From Cladorrhinum sp. PSN259 (Eukaryota; Ascomycota; Sordariomycetes; Sordariales; Podosporaceae), in the NCBI GenBank assembly GCA_033725935.1, contig MU867065.1:124001-188000 (forward strand): 64,000 nt of DNA, given 5' to 3'. Below, piece by piece: positions 22,501 through 33,275 of this stretch; within the stretch, counting starts at the first letter, position 1; every line of letters starts with the position of its first letter. The notes under the pieces were generated by a model, which saw nothing but the letters and a program-made list of their open reading frames with translations, had not been told where the DNA came from and searched no databases. The translations under genes and the position numbers were made by a program.

Positions 22501-24291
22501 GCAGAGTCCTGGGAAGGGCACGCCACTCAGCTTACGCAGATACCGAACATCGGCCCGGTAGGAATGCGGAAGCTTTCGAGTAAAGGGATCAAGACTGTTT
22601 TAGAACTTGCCAGCAAAGAACCTCAGGACATTGAGCGGTATTTATCGCGACAACCCCCGTTTGGGACTGTCATGCTGTCAAGTCTTGATAAGTTTCCACG
22701 TCTAGATCTTGATCTGGCATTGATTGGCCAAAAGGTTCACAGAACGAGTGAGCCAGTCATGAACCTTGAGGTGAAGGCCACACTTCGATATCTCAATCGC
22801 AAAGGGCCCCCACACTGGAAAAACCGCAGCCCAGGGCTCACGTTTCTTGCTGAGTCCTCTGACGGGGTTTTGGCGTTCTTCTGGAAGGGAAACGTGAGAA
22901 AACTGGATCCTCAAGGAGGGCTTGAATTGAAGTTTACTGCTGCAATTCGAGACCCAAGCCACGCAATTGCTTGTCATCTGAGTTGCGAAGAGATCGTCGG
23001 CACGAATGTCTCGAAGGCTCTGCATCACAACATACCTGTATCAGCATTCCCAAAGCCCTCCAAGACTACGCCGGCCCGTATCACACAAAAGACGACTGCA
23101 GTTCGGGAGTACATGGATGATGATGGAATCGATGATACCGATCTTCTCGACCTGGCGGAAAATACAGAAATGGCCCATTCGACTACAACATTCACCACTG
23201 AACCTCTACGGGAGGTTGAGTTTGAAGACTTTCCAAGCATCGAGGATTTGCTTGAAATGGAAGAGGGGGAGCTCGAGAGGAAATCCACGCATACCACTTC
23301 ACATGAGCCGGTTCAACTTCCCAATGGTAAATGGAAGTGCAATCACGTTTGTAGCGGAGGCATATTGACCAAGACCGGCAAGGCGTGCAATCACACTTGT
23401 TGCAAGGATGGCATCGAAAAACCTCGGAAGCGTACAACAAAGCCGAAGCGGAAGGCGGAAGATGGCCGGGAGGTTGCGCATGAGATTGAGGAGAAACGCT
23501 CGCAAGGCCCGAATTCACACAAATCTCAAAGCATCGTTCCCAGATCTCAGAATCAATCACAACAAGCCCCAAAGAGAGCAAAACGCATCAAACCCGCATA
23601 TACACAATCGCCAGTAAACGTCGAACAGAGATATAATGCTCCAACAGGTACTCAACGGACTGTTGACATAAAGGCCTTCCATGATATGGACGTAGAGTGT
23701 ATTGACTTGTCCTTTTCTGATGATGAAGGTAAGATCAAGGGCAAGACGGGTTCAGCAGCCGGTAAAGCCTGGAAAGCGGGGATGAAAGACAGCAACACGG
23801 CATATTCCACTCCTCAGCGTCTGAACGTTCCTCTCAAAGATGGCGATGACGATTGTATTCTGCTGGACAGTTTTGGAACTACGAACAACTCATCTGGAAT
23901 TGACCATCCATCTGTATTAAGCAAACATTTCAAGGCTGGCGCCACAGATGCAATGTTATATGAGGGTATTTCAAGCAAGTTTGACGAAGCTAAGCAGGCT
24001 GGTCACTCTGATGGGATTGATGAGATCTATGGGCTGGATGGATTTGATGATGATGGGACAACTATGTGTGTCAGCAGTTCTCCCATGTTTCTTGAACGTG
24101 CAGAGGGATTGTCGGGACCTGTATCAACACAGGACTCAGCAAGAAGTAATTTGGAGGTAGCTGATGAGAAGGAGACCCAGAGTGTTGGCTTCAAGCGCGA
24201 AGAGGATCCAGAGTGGCTTTCGGAGATGCAACTGGATGCTGAGTCTATGGAGATTGTGGACTCTCTGAGGGGGTTTGTGACTTTTGTGTGA
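19515..24291 (+). CDS. mer3: Meiotic DNA helicase HFM1/MER3
   Basis: Exon 1 is 19515-19668 and exon 2 is 19730-24291 (61-bp intron), giving 1571 residues. The first ATG with a clean splice into the long frame was used. After a disordered N-terminus of about 330 residues comes a superfamily 2 Ski2-like helicase core: P-loop APTGSGKTT near residue 368, DEVH near 474, SATVPN, then the C-terminal RecA motif MLGRAGRPQFDD, a winged helix and a Sec63 domain from about 720 to 1060. Near residue 1255 a CNHVC...CNHTCC cluster forms the small zinc-binding element found in HFM1 proteins. The remaining 300 residues are acidic and disordered. Known role: ZMM-pathway helicase that stabilises D-loops and promotes meiotic crossovers. 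The protein is longer than yeast Mer3 because of its tails. Confidence 0.93.
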
Positions 24292-24624
24292 GGATTTGCG
24301 TCAATTGGTGACATGATTTGCACTTGTGGAAAGAAGGGGGGCTTGTTTATTTGCTTTGTGACAGAGATTGGTTGCTGGTGTGAGTCAAGCATCAGGGGGA
24401 TGTTGAGTTCTCTTTCTGCTGTTGCTATCATTTTGAGATGTCATGAGTGGCTTGGGGCCTGTAGAATATATCCATAAAAAACTGCGGAAAAGAGTGGCTG
24501 TGTGCTTGCCCCTGAATGACGCACGGGCCCATTGTTTACTTGGGGCTCTCCTCTCCTGAGATCCACCCAACAGCCATTGACGAGAAGTGAGCGAAAGATT
24601 GGGCAGGAGATATGACATGTCTAA
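24292..24624. other. Intergenic, convergent 3' ends
   Basis: Short interval between converging genes. Nothing is seen beyond presumed 3' untranslated sequence. Confidence 0.5.
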
Positions 24625-26289
24625 TTACATCTGAGTGCAAACCCCATACTGCCGAATCATCTGTCCCACGACTACTAAGCCTCCGATGGCTGGGGCAGCA
24701 TAGAGTCCCAACGAAATAAATAAAGCGAGGATGAAATTTATTGGAACCACCTTTTCGAGCAGTCCCTGCCGTTGATCATACATCGGCCAAGGCACACCAT
24801 CATTGGCGCTCAGAATATCTCCCTCCCACGGCGGGCGCAGTGGATGCCTCACGTGAAGCATCTGTTCAATCGCACGCATAAACCAGTAGGCCACCACCGG
24901 ACCCCCGGTGAACCCAAAAACCAGCCAGGTCATGGTCCATACACGCTGATAGAGCTCGCTGGCGCCGGGAGAAAAGCGGCTGAGACCGCCAATGATGGCG
25001 ATAGGCACCGCTCCGGCCAGAGTAGCGAGGCTACTCCCCATATCCGTTTTCGTCATGTCGTCCACAAAGGGGTTCCCTCTCTTGGGTGGTTGGTTCTCGA
25101 CCGGAGCGTCAGCAGACCCTCGATTCGACGTCTCCGGGGCCTCTGGTTCCGTCGGAAACAATTTCTCCTCTGTAGCTGGGGAGATGCGCCCGACCGTCCC
25201 CGATATGGGAAACTTTGACACCTGGCCCCTGGCCTCCAGCAGCACTCGCAGACTGTCCAAGGATGCAGAGTCAACAAGAAACATGGTGGGGTACTCGGGA
25301 CGCAGAGCATTCCCCACCAGGTTGATGAATGACATCCAAGCGTACTGCGCGACTGTCAGACCGAACGCCGCGTATCCGAACCGAGCGATCTGGTCCCCCT
25401 GGATGCGGTAGAGTGTGGCGCACGCAAACAGCAGCTGGCCCACCGAGACGGCTATCTTGACGAGGTTGTAGCTACACGAGAGTTGTGTACGCTTGGGAGG
25501 GGGCTTGAAGAGGGCTGTGATATAGCCAACAGGTCCTCTCTCGGTCCACCGAAGGGAGTCCAGATGTTCTTGTGACGGGTCGTCTGTGAAGGTGGCGTCC
25601 GGGGGTAGAATTGCCAGGCAGTAGCCTTTGGGCAGCTCGCAGATGCCGTGAAACTTTCTCGCAACCAGCGAGATTTGGTCCGGCTGCGGCTCCAGCGGGG
25701 GGTCATCCGCGGCGGCGGCGGTGGCCGGCTCAATCTTGTCTTGTCGTGATGATGCACCCTGCTTTTCAAGATCTATATCATGGGTTGCCGACTCGTCTGC
25801 CGCTGTGATGTCAGCCGCATGCAATGACGGTAGAACGGGTGGCCCTTTGTTTTCGGACTCTTGTCCCATCTCGTCCCCGAGGGAGGAATCCGGAGAAGGC
25901 CTGATCTTTCTAACCACACAGAGCGCGCCGGAGCGCGCCGCTTTCTGCAGCTCGGTGGGCGCAAACACAGCCCGGCTGTAGATGGCTTGCAGTCCCTTGA
26001 CAACACCGGCACCTGGGAAGAGGAGGACCGAGATGATGGTGAAGACGGAATTCAGGGTACTCTGCCCTGGCTCAGTATTCACGGTCGCCGCGTGGGCGAC
26101 ATAGTTTCCGAGGTAGAAGATGGCAACGTCTGCCCAGGAGGCATGTTTGCAGAGCAGATTGCAGTCACCGTGGTGGGTGAAGCCGGGAATGTTGACAGGG
26201 CACTCCGAGTCTGGGACAATCTCGGGATCGACGGCGAGGGCCAGGGCTACAAAGGAGACAAGGGATAATAGGTATTTGATTCGAAGCAT
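24625..26289 (-). CDS. Polytopic membrane protein of unknown function
   Basis: Single exon, 554 residues. A signal peptide (MLRIKYLLSLVSFVALALA) precedes a short lumenal part with four cysteines before residue 50. At least six hydrophobic segments follow: roughly 80-102, 275-297, 305-328, 425-443, 452-475 and 522-550. Two hydrophilic loops rich in Pro, Ala, Asp and Glu (about 130-215 and 360-410) would face the cytosol. The design resembles fungus-specific multi-pass proteins that have no assigned role; I recognise no enzymatic motif. Its promoter lies to the right, shared with the next intergenic interval. Confidence 0.8.
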   Translation of the reverse strand: MLRIKYLLSLVSFVALALAVDPEIVPDSECPVNIPGFTHHGDCNLLCKHASWADVAIFYLGNYVAHAATVNTEPGQSTLNSVFTIISVLLFPGAGVVKGLQAIYSRAVFAPTELQKAARSGALCVVRKIRPSPDSSLGDEMGQESENKGPPVLPSLHAADITAADESATHDIDLEKQGASSRQDKIEPATAAAADDPPLEPQPDQISLVARKFHGICELPKGYCLAILPPDATFTDDPSQEHLDSLRWTERGPVGYITALFKPPPKRTQLSCSYNLVKIAVSVGQLLFACATLYRIQGDQIARFGYAAFGLTVAQYAWMSFINLVGNALRPEYPTMFLVDSASLDSLRVLLEARGQVSKFPISGTVGRISPATEEKLFPTEPEAPETSNRGSADAPVENQPPKRGNPFVDDMTKTDMGSSLATLAGAVPIAIIGGLSRFSPGASELYQRVWTMTWLVFGFTGGPVVAYWFMRAIEQMLHVRHPLRPPWEGDILSANDGVPWPMYDQRQGLLEKVVPINFILALFISLGLYAAPAIGGLVVVGQMIRQYGVCTQM

Positions 26290-27399
26290 TTTCGGTGATT
26301 CTCCCTTGGCTTGCGATTATCGATTAACTTGGGGAGAATATAAGGTCCATGGACATCAGGCTGTGAACAGAAAGTGGGTGGTGGTGCTCTTTTGAAATGT
26401 GCATCATGTTGCCCGGCTTCGCAGCACTCCCATCTAAACATTAGGTTATCGGACGCATATGCAGATCATTGCTTCCGCTGAAGCCAATTACCCAATGAGA
26501 TATATGCCGGCATGCAAGCCAGTCACTTGTGGCTGGCTGTGAGGACCAATAAGCCCCAGGACAACCAATCAGGGATTGCTCAGTGTAATCAGTGGCCAAG
26601 ACCCTGAGCACACACCGAGCAAGGTATCAGACACCTAGCGAACGTATGTAGATAGCCTCACCACAAGTAGGGGAAGTGCCGGCCACTTTGCACCACGACG
26701 AGTCTGGTTCAGCAAACAGGAACTCATCGTGGAAAAAAAACCTTGTGCCAAGGCCTCCAAGTAAAGAAATCCTTTGTTGACAGAGATGGTGAGGGAGGCG
26801 AACAAGGCTGGAAAAGACCATTTATTGAATCATGTGTGGGAGAGAAAGGCAGTGGGCTAGCTAGAAGAAGAAGAAAAAGGTAGAAGGTGGAGCTTTGACC
26901 ACAAAGCTATGACCACCTTCTTCCCATAAATGGTAGGTGACAACCTGACAGGGCAGTATTACCTTATGCACCAAGGCTAATGAACATTTGATTTGGTATT
27001 TCACAGCATTTAGGCCTTTCAATGCCGGATAATTCCTTTGTGCGACGCAAGTATTAAAAATATCGTCTGAGCAGAAGGTTGAAACCATTCCCCATCCCGG
27101 ACCATCTCCACCGTGCCTCCTCCCTGCCTGTAACCGCGGGCCTTGATGCCTTGAATGCCAAGCCACTGTATTCCAACTCCAGCTTAGCTTCAGCTCTGCA
27201 GCCTAACACCTAGACAGCCCTCAAAAAACAATACGCCGTAGTCTGCATTAGCAAGGTGTGCATCCAATTTCCGAAGCTCCCCGGGACCAAACAAAATATT
27301 TGATATATATCTATTATTATTATTATTATTATTTTACCAAGATTTCTCTCTCCTCCACCGCCAAAAAAAACATTTTCATTTCACAGTCGCCTCAAAAAA
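26290..27399. other. Intergenic between divergent membrane-protein genes
   Basis: No gene is supported. An imperfect inverted repeat around 26518-26540 (AGCCAG...CTGGCT) and a TTA microsatellite at about 27306-27334 are visible. The last 100 bases before 27400 are C/A-rich, as in a fungal leader. Confidence 0.5.
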
Positions 27400-28251
27400 A
27401 TGACACAACTAAACTCCCAAGAGGGCGGTGGCTCAGACCGACCCTCGGGACCATACACCTACGCCCGCCGTCCGCCTTCAACACCTGAATTCCTCTTGCG
27501 ACAACAGCAAGGTAATCAATCAGAACCTCCCTCAAAACAAAAACCGACCGCCGCACAGGCACCTAAATCCTCATCCTCATACTCATCCTCTTCATCAAAT
27601 TCAACCCCCCGCTCTTCATCATCATCTTCTTCTTCTTCCTACGCTCCTCGCATCCTCCTCCGCCAGGTATCATCCATCTTCCTCGTAATCCTCCTCTACA
27701 CGGCCGCGTCGCCCTTTAATCCCATCTCGTGGCTCACCGGCCCCATCTTCCTGTCCGGCACGTACTTTCTCGACCGCCTGTTCGCGGGAATCTTGTTGTT
27801 TTCGTCCTTTTATTTCCAGTGGAGGATCGCGTCCGTGCGGTCCGACGCCGCCATCACTTTGCCCGTCTTGGCTGGTTTCTCCAACGAGCAGTACATACAG
27901 AACGGGCGGATACGTACCGGCAACAATAATGAACCTGGTCAGGGGTTGGAGCTGTGGCGGTGGCGGGTGAGCGAGTACTGGCATTTTGCGCTGGCGGAGG
28001 GGGCCGCGCTTGTGATTGCCGAGTTTGGGGGCAGTGAGATTTTGAGGAGGGTTCTTGTGGGTGGGATCGTTGGCGTGCTGTGGGTTGTGGGGTGGAATGT
28101 CACGCCGAGACAAATGAAGAGGTGGGCCTGGGAGCAGATCAAAGTCTTTTTGTGGGTTTTGGTCCTGGATGAGGTTAGGAGGGTCGGGACTGGGTTCGTG
28201 GGGGGGTTGGTTGGTGGTGGGGGGAATAACAGGAGGAGGGCGAGGTGGTAG
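27400..28251 (+). CDS. Small multi-pass membrane protein with poly-Ser N-terminus
   Basis: Single exon of 283 residues. The first 85 residues are polar and include long Ser runs (about 60-83). Hydrophobic segments follow near 92-112, 118-140, 195-215 and 220-245, ending in an Arg-rich tail. I do not recognise a named family. The start follows an A-rich stretch (AAAAAAATG), a good fungal start context. An antisense open frame of similar length across the same DNA is Pro/His-rich and is treated as a shadow. Function is unknown. Confidence 0.65.
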   Translation: MTQLNSQEGGGSDRPSGPYTYARRPPSTPEFLLRQQQGNQSEPPSKQKPTAAQAPKSSSSYSSSSSNSTPRSSSSSSSSSYAPRILLRQVSSIFLVILLYTAASPFNPISWLTGPIFLSGTYFLDRLFAGILLFSSFYFQWRIASVRSDAAITLPVLAGFSNEQYIQNGRIRTGNNNEPGQGLELWRWRVSEYWHFALAEGAALVIAEFGGSEILRRVLVGGIVGVLWVVGWNVTPRQMKRWAWEQIKVFLWVLVLDEVRRVGTGFVGGLVGGGGNNRRRARW

Positions 28252-28718
28252 AGGTGTAGCTGTACAGGTGAGTGGAATTTGAGGATGCGAATAGAGTGTT
28301 TTGGACATTGTTTTTTGTTGGGATGAAATTTGGAAAATATTGGTGTGATGATTATGGTTTCACAGAGGGTTTACGTCATGTAGGATACTTGTCACGGTGT
28401 ACGATAAAGGTCAACGCGAGAATATGAAACAGAGCAGCGCCACTTTGGCGATGTACATGTACATTTGAGGAAGAACGTTCCCCCTGAAACAATCATATAT
28501 ACAAGTCTGCCGCCTTCGGACAGGTTAACGACCCTGGCGTCTCCCAGCTTCCTCCTTTTAGCTCCCTAAGCAGAGGAACGGGTGGTTCAACTCATAAATA
28601 TTGCCAGCGGATCAGCAATGAAAAGTTTGTAGCAGTAGGTGGTTTGTGTCATTGAACAGGCCGCCAGCCACTGCCCACCTTGATATTTCCTTTTTGCAGC
28701 CAGCCACTTCTTTCTCCT

Positions 28719-28761
<43 letters not shown>

Positions 28762-28833
28762 GCCATCCAGCCTTCTTTATCCTCCTATAAAGGTCACAAA
28801 AAGCCCTAGCAGGGGAGGAGCAGGCCAGAGTGA
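28252..28833. other. Intergenic with CA microsatellite
   Basis: 3' region of the preceding gene, then unremarkable sequence, with a CA microsatellite near its right end (listed separately). No gene is seen. Confidence 0.5.
28720..28759. repeat. (CA)n microsatellite
   Basis: An uninterrupted CA/AC dinucleotide run of about 40 bp, visible directly. Confidence 0.97.
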
Positions 28834-29591
28834 TTAGAAACTCTGGAAGCGAGCCAACGATGGATCCTCACTTGCAATTCTTCTGAGCTCAGCAAGACGC
28901 TCCTCGATTATCTCCCTAGATAGTCTCCCGTCACCGATTAGCCTGGCCTGGAGGCGGTTTAGCTGGTTCTGAAATGAACTGCGGATGACTCGGTTTTTCG
29001 CCTGCTCGTCGTCGAACAGCTTCTTGTTATCTTTGACCTGATGCTCGAGGTTCTGAATCTGATCGCGAAGGAGGGCGTTGTTCTCTTTCGCTTTATCAAA
29101 GAGCTCGTCGAGAGCTCAACGTTTTCCTCAAGGCTCTGAATCTGACCGCGAAGGACAGCGTTCTTCTCTTTCTCTTCGTCAAAGGTTTCCATGAGCCGCT
29201 TAATCTGCCGGCCCATTTCCCCGAGTGTGAGACGGTTCATCAGAGGATCACGAGCCGCTGCAGTCTGGTCGGTATAACCCCCAGTTTTCGCGCGCTCAGC
29301 CTTCTCCAACTCCTCGTTGTGGGCCCTGTGCTCCTTTAGATGGCCAATGAGTTTGAGGGCTTGGTCAAGTTCGGCGCGGGCAACCTCCAAAATCTTCTTG
29401 AGCTCCGAGTCGGCCGCGCTGGGAGCTTCGGGCCGTTCACGGTTTTCACCATGAAGTAAAAAAATTTTATTCGACTCGTGTTCCATTTTGTTGTCGGACT
29501 CGATCGGCAAATCTTGGTTGGCCGTGTCTGTCTTGGTGCTCTTTAAGATGTTGTCAGTAAGTGTACATGGGAGGAAAATACACAGTTTCAA
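28834..29591 (-). pseudogene. Coiled-coil protein gene with a frameshift
   Basis: The minus strand encodes a Glu/Lys/Leu-rich coiled coil. The frame is open from 29591 (or the better Met at 29486) to about 29113, then continues in a different frame to a TAA at 28834. The two parts share an internal repeat of about 30 residues: EEKEKNAVLRGQIQSLEE in the first frame and KAKENNALLRDQIQNLEH in the second. They therefore belonged to one protein. A single-base loss in the GAGCTCTCGACGAGC stretch near 29113 explains the break. The intact protein would have had about 220-250 residues and no other domain. It is either a recent pseudogene or an assembly error. No intron fits the site. Confidence 0.55.
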
Positions 29592-30069
29592 TTAGGGCTT
29601 TAACACAATGCAATCTCCTATATCTCTGTCTGCGAGGCGTCCTGATTACCATGCTCAGGCTGCAGCGGGTTGGTGGAGGTGGAGGGAGTCATGGCTGCGA
29701 TTTGTGGGTGCATGTGATTCGTGACAAACATGTGGAGGTTACTTACCTAGGAAGCAATCAAGCTGTCGGCGACCGCAGCGACAAAGTTTTGGTCGAGAAA
29801 AACATCACACTTGCTATTGCGAGTCAACCAAGTCTTGATTGTCTGGAAGAGGTGGAATTCGAGCGATCGGGGCGTGCTGAAGTACCTAATCCTGGCTGCA
29901 GCACCGTCTGGGCTCAACAAAAATAAGGTGAGGCGAACAATGGAGGGCAAACGATCACGAACTCTATTATTCAACAGGGTTCCTTCAGATGAAAACGTCG
30001 TGCCTTCCTTTTTTACGACACCGATGCCTTTCCTCATGCTCTAATAGGAAGCCATGTGGAGCGAAGGTC

Positions 30070-30456
30070 TTAAATACACGGGGGCAAGTCCTCAGACCTG
30101 CACCTTCCTGTCCTGCCCACTTTGGAAGAAATCATGAATTTGGAAATTTTCACGTTAGGTCGTGGCTCAACCGTGGCTTCCACTGCCAAGATCCCAGCAC
30201 ATGACATACACATTGGATTCGTTGTGACATCCAATGAAGCAAAAGAAGCTCCTGCCAGATTCTTCGTTACAAGCTTTTCCAAATCATGCCATATTGGAGC
30301 TTCGTTGTTATGCCTGGATGCAGCAGCTGGCCGGATGACAAAAAATAGGGCAAAAAATAGCACCTGCAACGAGTGCTGTGACCTATTATTGTTGAGGACC
30401 GAGATGGGATGAAAATGAAGTCGCTGCAGTCCCCCAATATCGGGCGCAAAAGACAT
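30070..30456 (-). CDS. Possible small protein with a CxxC motif
   Basis: Open frame of 128 residues. The central part contains a hydrophobic segment (about 30-48) and the motif NPMCMSCAGILAVEA around residue 85. A CxxC after a proline recalls the metal-binding half of deaminase-like folds, but the matching His/Cys-Glu motif is not evident. No intron or partner exon is clear. This may be a decayed fragment rather than a living gene. Confidence 0.25.
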   Translation of the reverse strand: MSFAPDIGGLQRLHFHPISVLNNNRSQHSLQVLFFALFFVIRPAAASRHNNEAPIWHDLEKLVTKNLAGASFASLDVTTNPMCMSCAGILAVEATVEPRPNVKISKFMISSKVGRTGRCRSEDLPPCI

Positions 30457-30998
30457 TGCAACGACAGGCGCTGTCCCGTTGTAATTCCTTCTGCAAAGCT
30501 TGCAACTTGTCTCGTTTGACCTTTATAGATAGGGATTCTTTCCCTCGTTCTTTCTTCGCCCTTTCCTCACAACCACAGCTGATTGCACAAGATCTTTCAC
30601 CTACTCCGAACCACCTTCACTTGGATCTTTGACGAAGGAAGATTTCATTATTACCATGACCATCACTTTCATTTCTTTCACGCTCATTCACCGTCAACGA
30701 TAACCCTTGCGCCCATCTTTTTTGGTTCCAGTGACACCATAATAGGGAGCTCTTCGAACTCCGTCTTACCCATGATAAATTCAGCGTCCGGATTGAACAG
30801 CTAGGGGAGCATGGCCAATATCTCTACAGGTACATTGGCATTCTCACCAGCTTCTTATTCTTGATCCAATTTCACATTTACCCTTTTATTATTTTCCGCT
30901 TTTCTTGTCATTAGCTGTCAGCCGGTAAATCTGGAAGGAATGATGAGGGGAGTGAGTGGGAGCTATATGTAGTTGACCGGCGGAGCAGAGTTGACTCG

Positions 30999-31074
30999 GA
31001 AGAAGAAGAAGAAGAAGAAGAAGAAGAAGAAGAAGAAGAAGAAGAAGAAGAAGAAGAAGAAGAAGAAGAAGAAG
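30999..31074. repeat. (GAA)n microsatellite
   Basis: About 25 uninterrupted GAA units. Purine-strand asymmetry is complete over the tract. Confidence 0.97.
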
Positions 31075-31665
31075 CGAGACAAAAAATAATTTGAACCGAA
31101 AGAGAATAGAACAAATACAAATCTAGAAGCTATTAATATATTAAATAAATCAAAACAAAATAAAATAAAGTAGAGATGACATGTTTTCTCTAGTGAAACA
31201 AGAGGAAATAAATGTAAATTTTATTTTATTTCGTGCATAATTCCCAAGACACTTGTGATATCAGCGCATGTTTCCCATGTGAATAGTGGCAATGTATTGC
31301 CTAATTAGGAAATCTAGATGTCTTCCAGTTACCTACTGTATATTATCGGGCATTATCGGGGTTTGAAGTAATCTTATCAGGAGAAATGATAACGTAAAAT
31401 GCGGAAAATCATGACTAGCAGGGTGGAGCAAAGGGCTTGGAATCAAGGAAAGGGCAGCCTCGTTCCAGTCAAGTCATTCCCATCTACTCAGCTATCTGAT
31501 CACTTGAGATTTGCCACACCTTCACGCAGATGATGGGTTGTAAACGCCACAATGTTGCCATGAATCATGTATATTTTTTTTTTAGGCATAGAACCTTCTA
31601 TGTTTTCTACCTGATGTGACAAGAAAGGAAAGAAGCAAGCTGTCTAACTACCAGTATCTAGTAAT

Positions 31666-32513
31666 TTACCAAGGGTTGACACCCCCATCGAGGTCAACAA
31701 TCCCGTTTTGGGCCAGATCTCCGTCCCTCTTTCCCTGCACAATCTCAACGAGGGCATCGGCGGGGTCTCTGGCGGGCCTAGCGCCAGCAGCGATGCGCAT
31801 CTCGCGTCCCTTTTCGCCTGTGAGATTAGTCACGCAGAAGCCCGGGTTGAAGGCGCAGACCTTCCACCCGAACTCGGCGTAGTTGAACCTGTGGCACGCG
31901 GCCATCATGTTCATGGCGGCTTTGCTCATGCGGTACGTGTCTCCGCGGACATCCTTGAACGGATACTCAGGGTCGAGGCGCAGGTGTATGGACCCCTGCT
32001 CGGAGGAAACGTGAATGATGTAGGGCGTCTTGTTGGACTTCTTGAGCACGGGCTCGAGCACCTCTGTCAGGAGGTAGGGACCGTAGACGTTGGTCTCAAA
32101 GTGCTCGCGCAGGTTGGTGAGGGTGTCGCAGGGGCGGGTGACGATGACTCCTGCGTTGTTGATCAGCACGTCGAGCTTGCCGTACTGGCTGTCAATGTGC
32201 TCGGCGGCGGCGCGGATGGACTTTTCGTCATTCAGGTCGATCTTGACGACCGAGATGGTGCTCTTCAGCGGGCCAGCGGGGTGAGGGTTGGACTGGATCT
32301 CGGAGAGAGCCTTTTCGCCCTTTTCGATGCTTCGGGCTCCGAGGAGGATGTGGAAATCTGCTGACGCTTGGGAGAGCGCGACTACCGTCTCGAGGCCGAT
32401 ACCGCCGTTGGCGCCTTTGGGTCGTGGGTTGTCAGCGTCAAAGTCAGAGAAGAGGTGATGAAAGAGTAGTAGAACTTACCGGTGATGAAGACGATGGTCT
32501 TGTCTGATGCCAT
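31666..32513 (-). CDS. Short-chain dehydrogenase/reductase, carbonyl-reductase-like
   Basis: Exons 32513-32480 and 32414-31666 (65-bp intron) give 260 residues. The intron splits the cofactor-binding glycine motif, which reads TGANGGIG after splicing. Further hallmarks are NNAG at about 95, a Ser in HVSSEQ, and the catalytic YxxxK as YRMSK near 180. The overall form resembles CBR1-type reductases (classical SDR, NADPH preferred). A TCG-N5-CGA site lies about 300 bp upstream of its start, so it probably belongs to the polyketide regulon and is the leftmost cluster gene. Substrate is unknown; reduction of a quinone or ketone intermediate is plausible. Confidence 0.88.
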
Positions 32514-33275
32514 ATTGAATGGTTGATGATTGATTGTTGAGATTTTGTCAAAGTTCAAGTTGCTGGTGTGTGTAGTGTTCTTCACTCAAGATGGAGGTGC
32601 TCCAAGTGATATTAAATAGCACTACACCGGAAATGGAAGTAAAACAACAACGCGGAGGTAGTCGTAGCCTCGCTCTCCACAGCCGACGGCGTTTAGGGGT
32701 TTACGAGGGAAGGAAGGCTCGGTAATAATGGGCTTTAGCAGCGGTGTAAATGCCGGCATAGACGGGACGGTTTGGTATGTGTCACTCAGCCGCTCAGCCC
32801 CCCATGTCGTCGGGCTCCGACTCTGATGTTTATTTTCGGGCACTGGTTCAAAGGCGGCTGGCTGGATGGGAATGTCGTTTGGCATCTACCCAGAGGTTGC
32901 CGTTCGCGGGAATAGGAAATAGCGATGGTCAACAACAGGGGTCCTACCAGGCCCCTTTGGGGATCTCGATCATGTGCATATCAGCCACAGATGTGACAGA
33001 TCTCTGTCACGGTCCCTGAAGGACCCTGGGCTTGAACCGCCCAACACTATATCCGTGGTCCGGTCTTAAGCGGACTTAGCAGTCAAAGTACACAGCACTG
33101 CACACATGGTCCCACCTAGTTAAGGGTGCGTATACGCAGCCAGGATGAACAGGGATACTTTTGTTGACGACCACAGCTTGACCCCTTCCGGGTGTGAAGA
33201 ACCAAGGCCATCTGGCACCGATACGGTAAGCAAACTCTTGACTGTGTTGATACAATCTACAGGAAAACTAGTTGA
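32514..33275. promoter_or_regulatory. Upstream region of the SDR with hairpin cluster
   Basis: Lies between the SDR start and the 3' end of the AflS-like gene. It contains the regulator site at 32810-32820 and three adjacent inverted repeats between 32993 and 33042: GTGACAGA/TCTGTCAC, GGTCC/GGACC and GGGC/GCCC. No open frame of note. Confidence 0.5.
32810..32820. promoter_or_regulatory. AflR-type binding site TCGGGCTCCGA
   Basis: Matches TCG-N5-CGA and differs from the AflR consensus TCGSWNNSCGR only at the W position. Located about 300 bp upstream of the SDR start. Confidence 0.5.

Larger units (their letters stand above)
29592..31665. other. Gene-poor interval left of the polyketide cluster
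   Basis: Two modest minus-strand frames (30037-29747 and 30456-30070) look slightly protein-like but lack support; the second is listed separately. A GAA microsatellite lies at 30999-31074. From 31100 to 31660 the sequence is AT-rich. A motif TTATCGGGCATTATCGG at 31343-31359 resembles a longer motif found at 39506 and 44203. Confidence 0.5.

Noticed and set aside
27670..28308. 212-codon antisense frame over the poly-Ser membrane protein
   Set aside because: Pro/His/Gln-rich reverse reading; the plus-strand frame has hydrophobic helices and a better start context.
33026..33080. tRNA gene on the minus strand
   Set aside because: GGTTCAAGCC resembles a box B, but the stem pairs outside the normal T-loop position and no acceptor or anticodon arm can be built.
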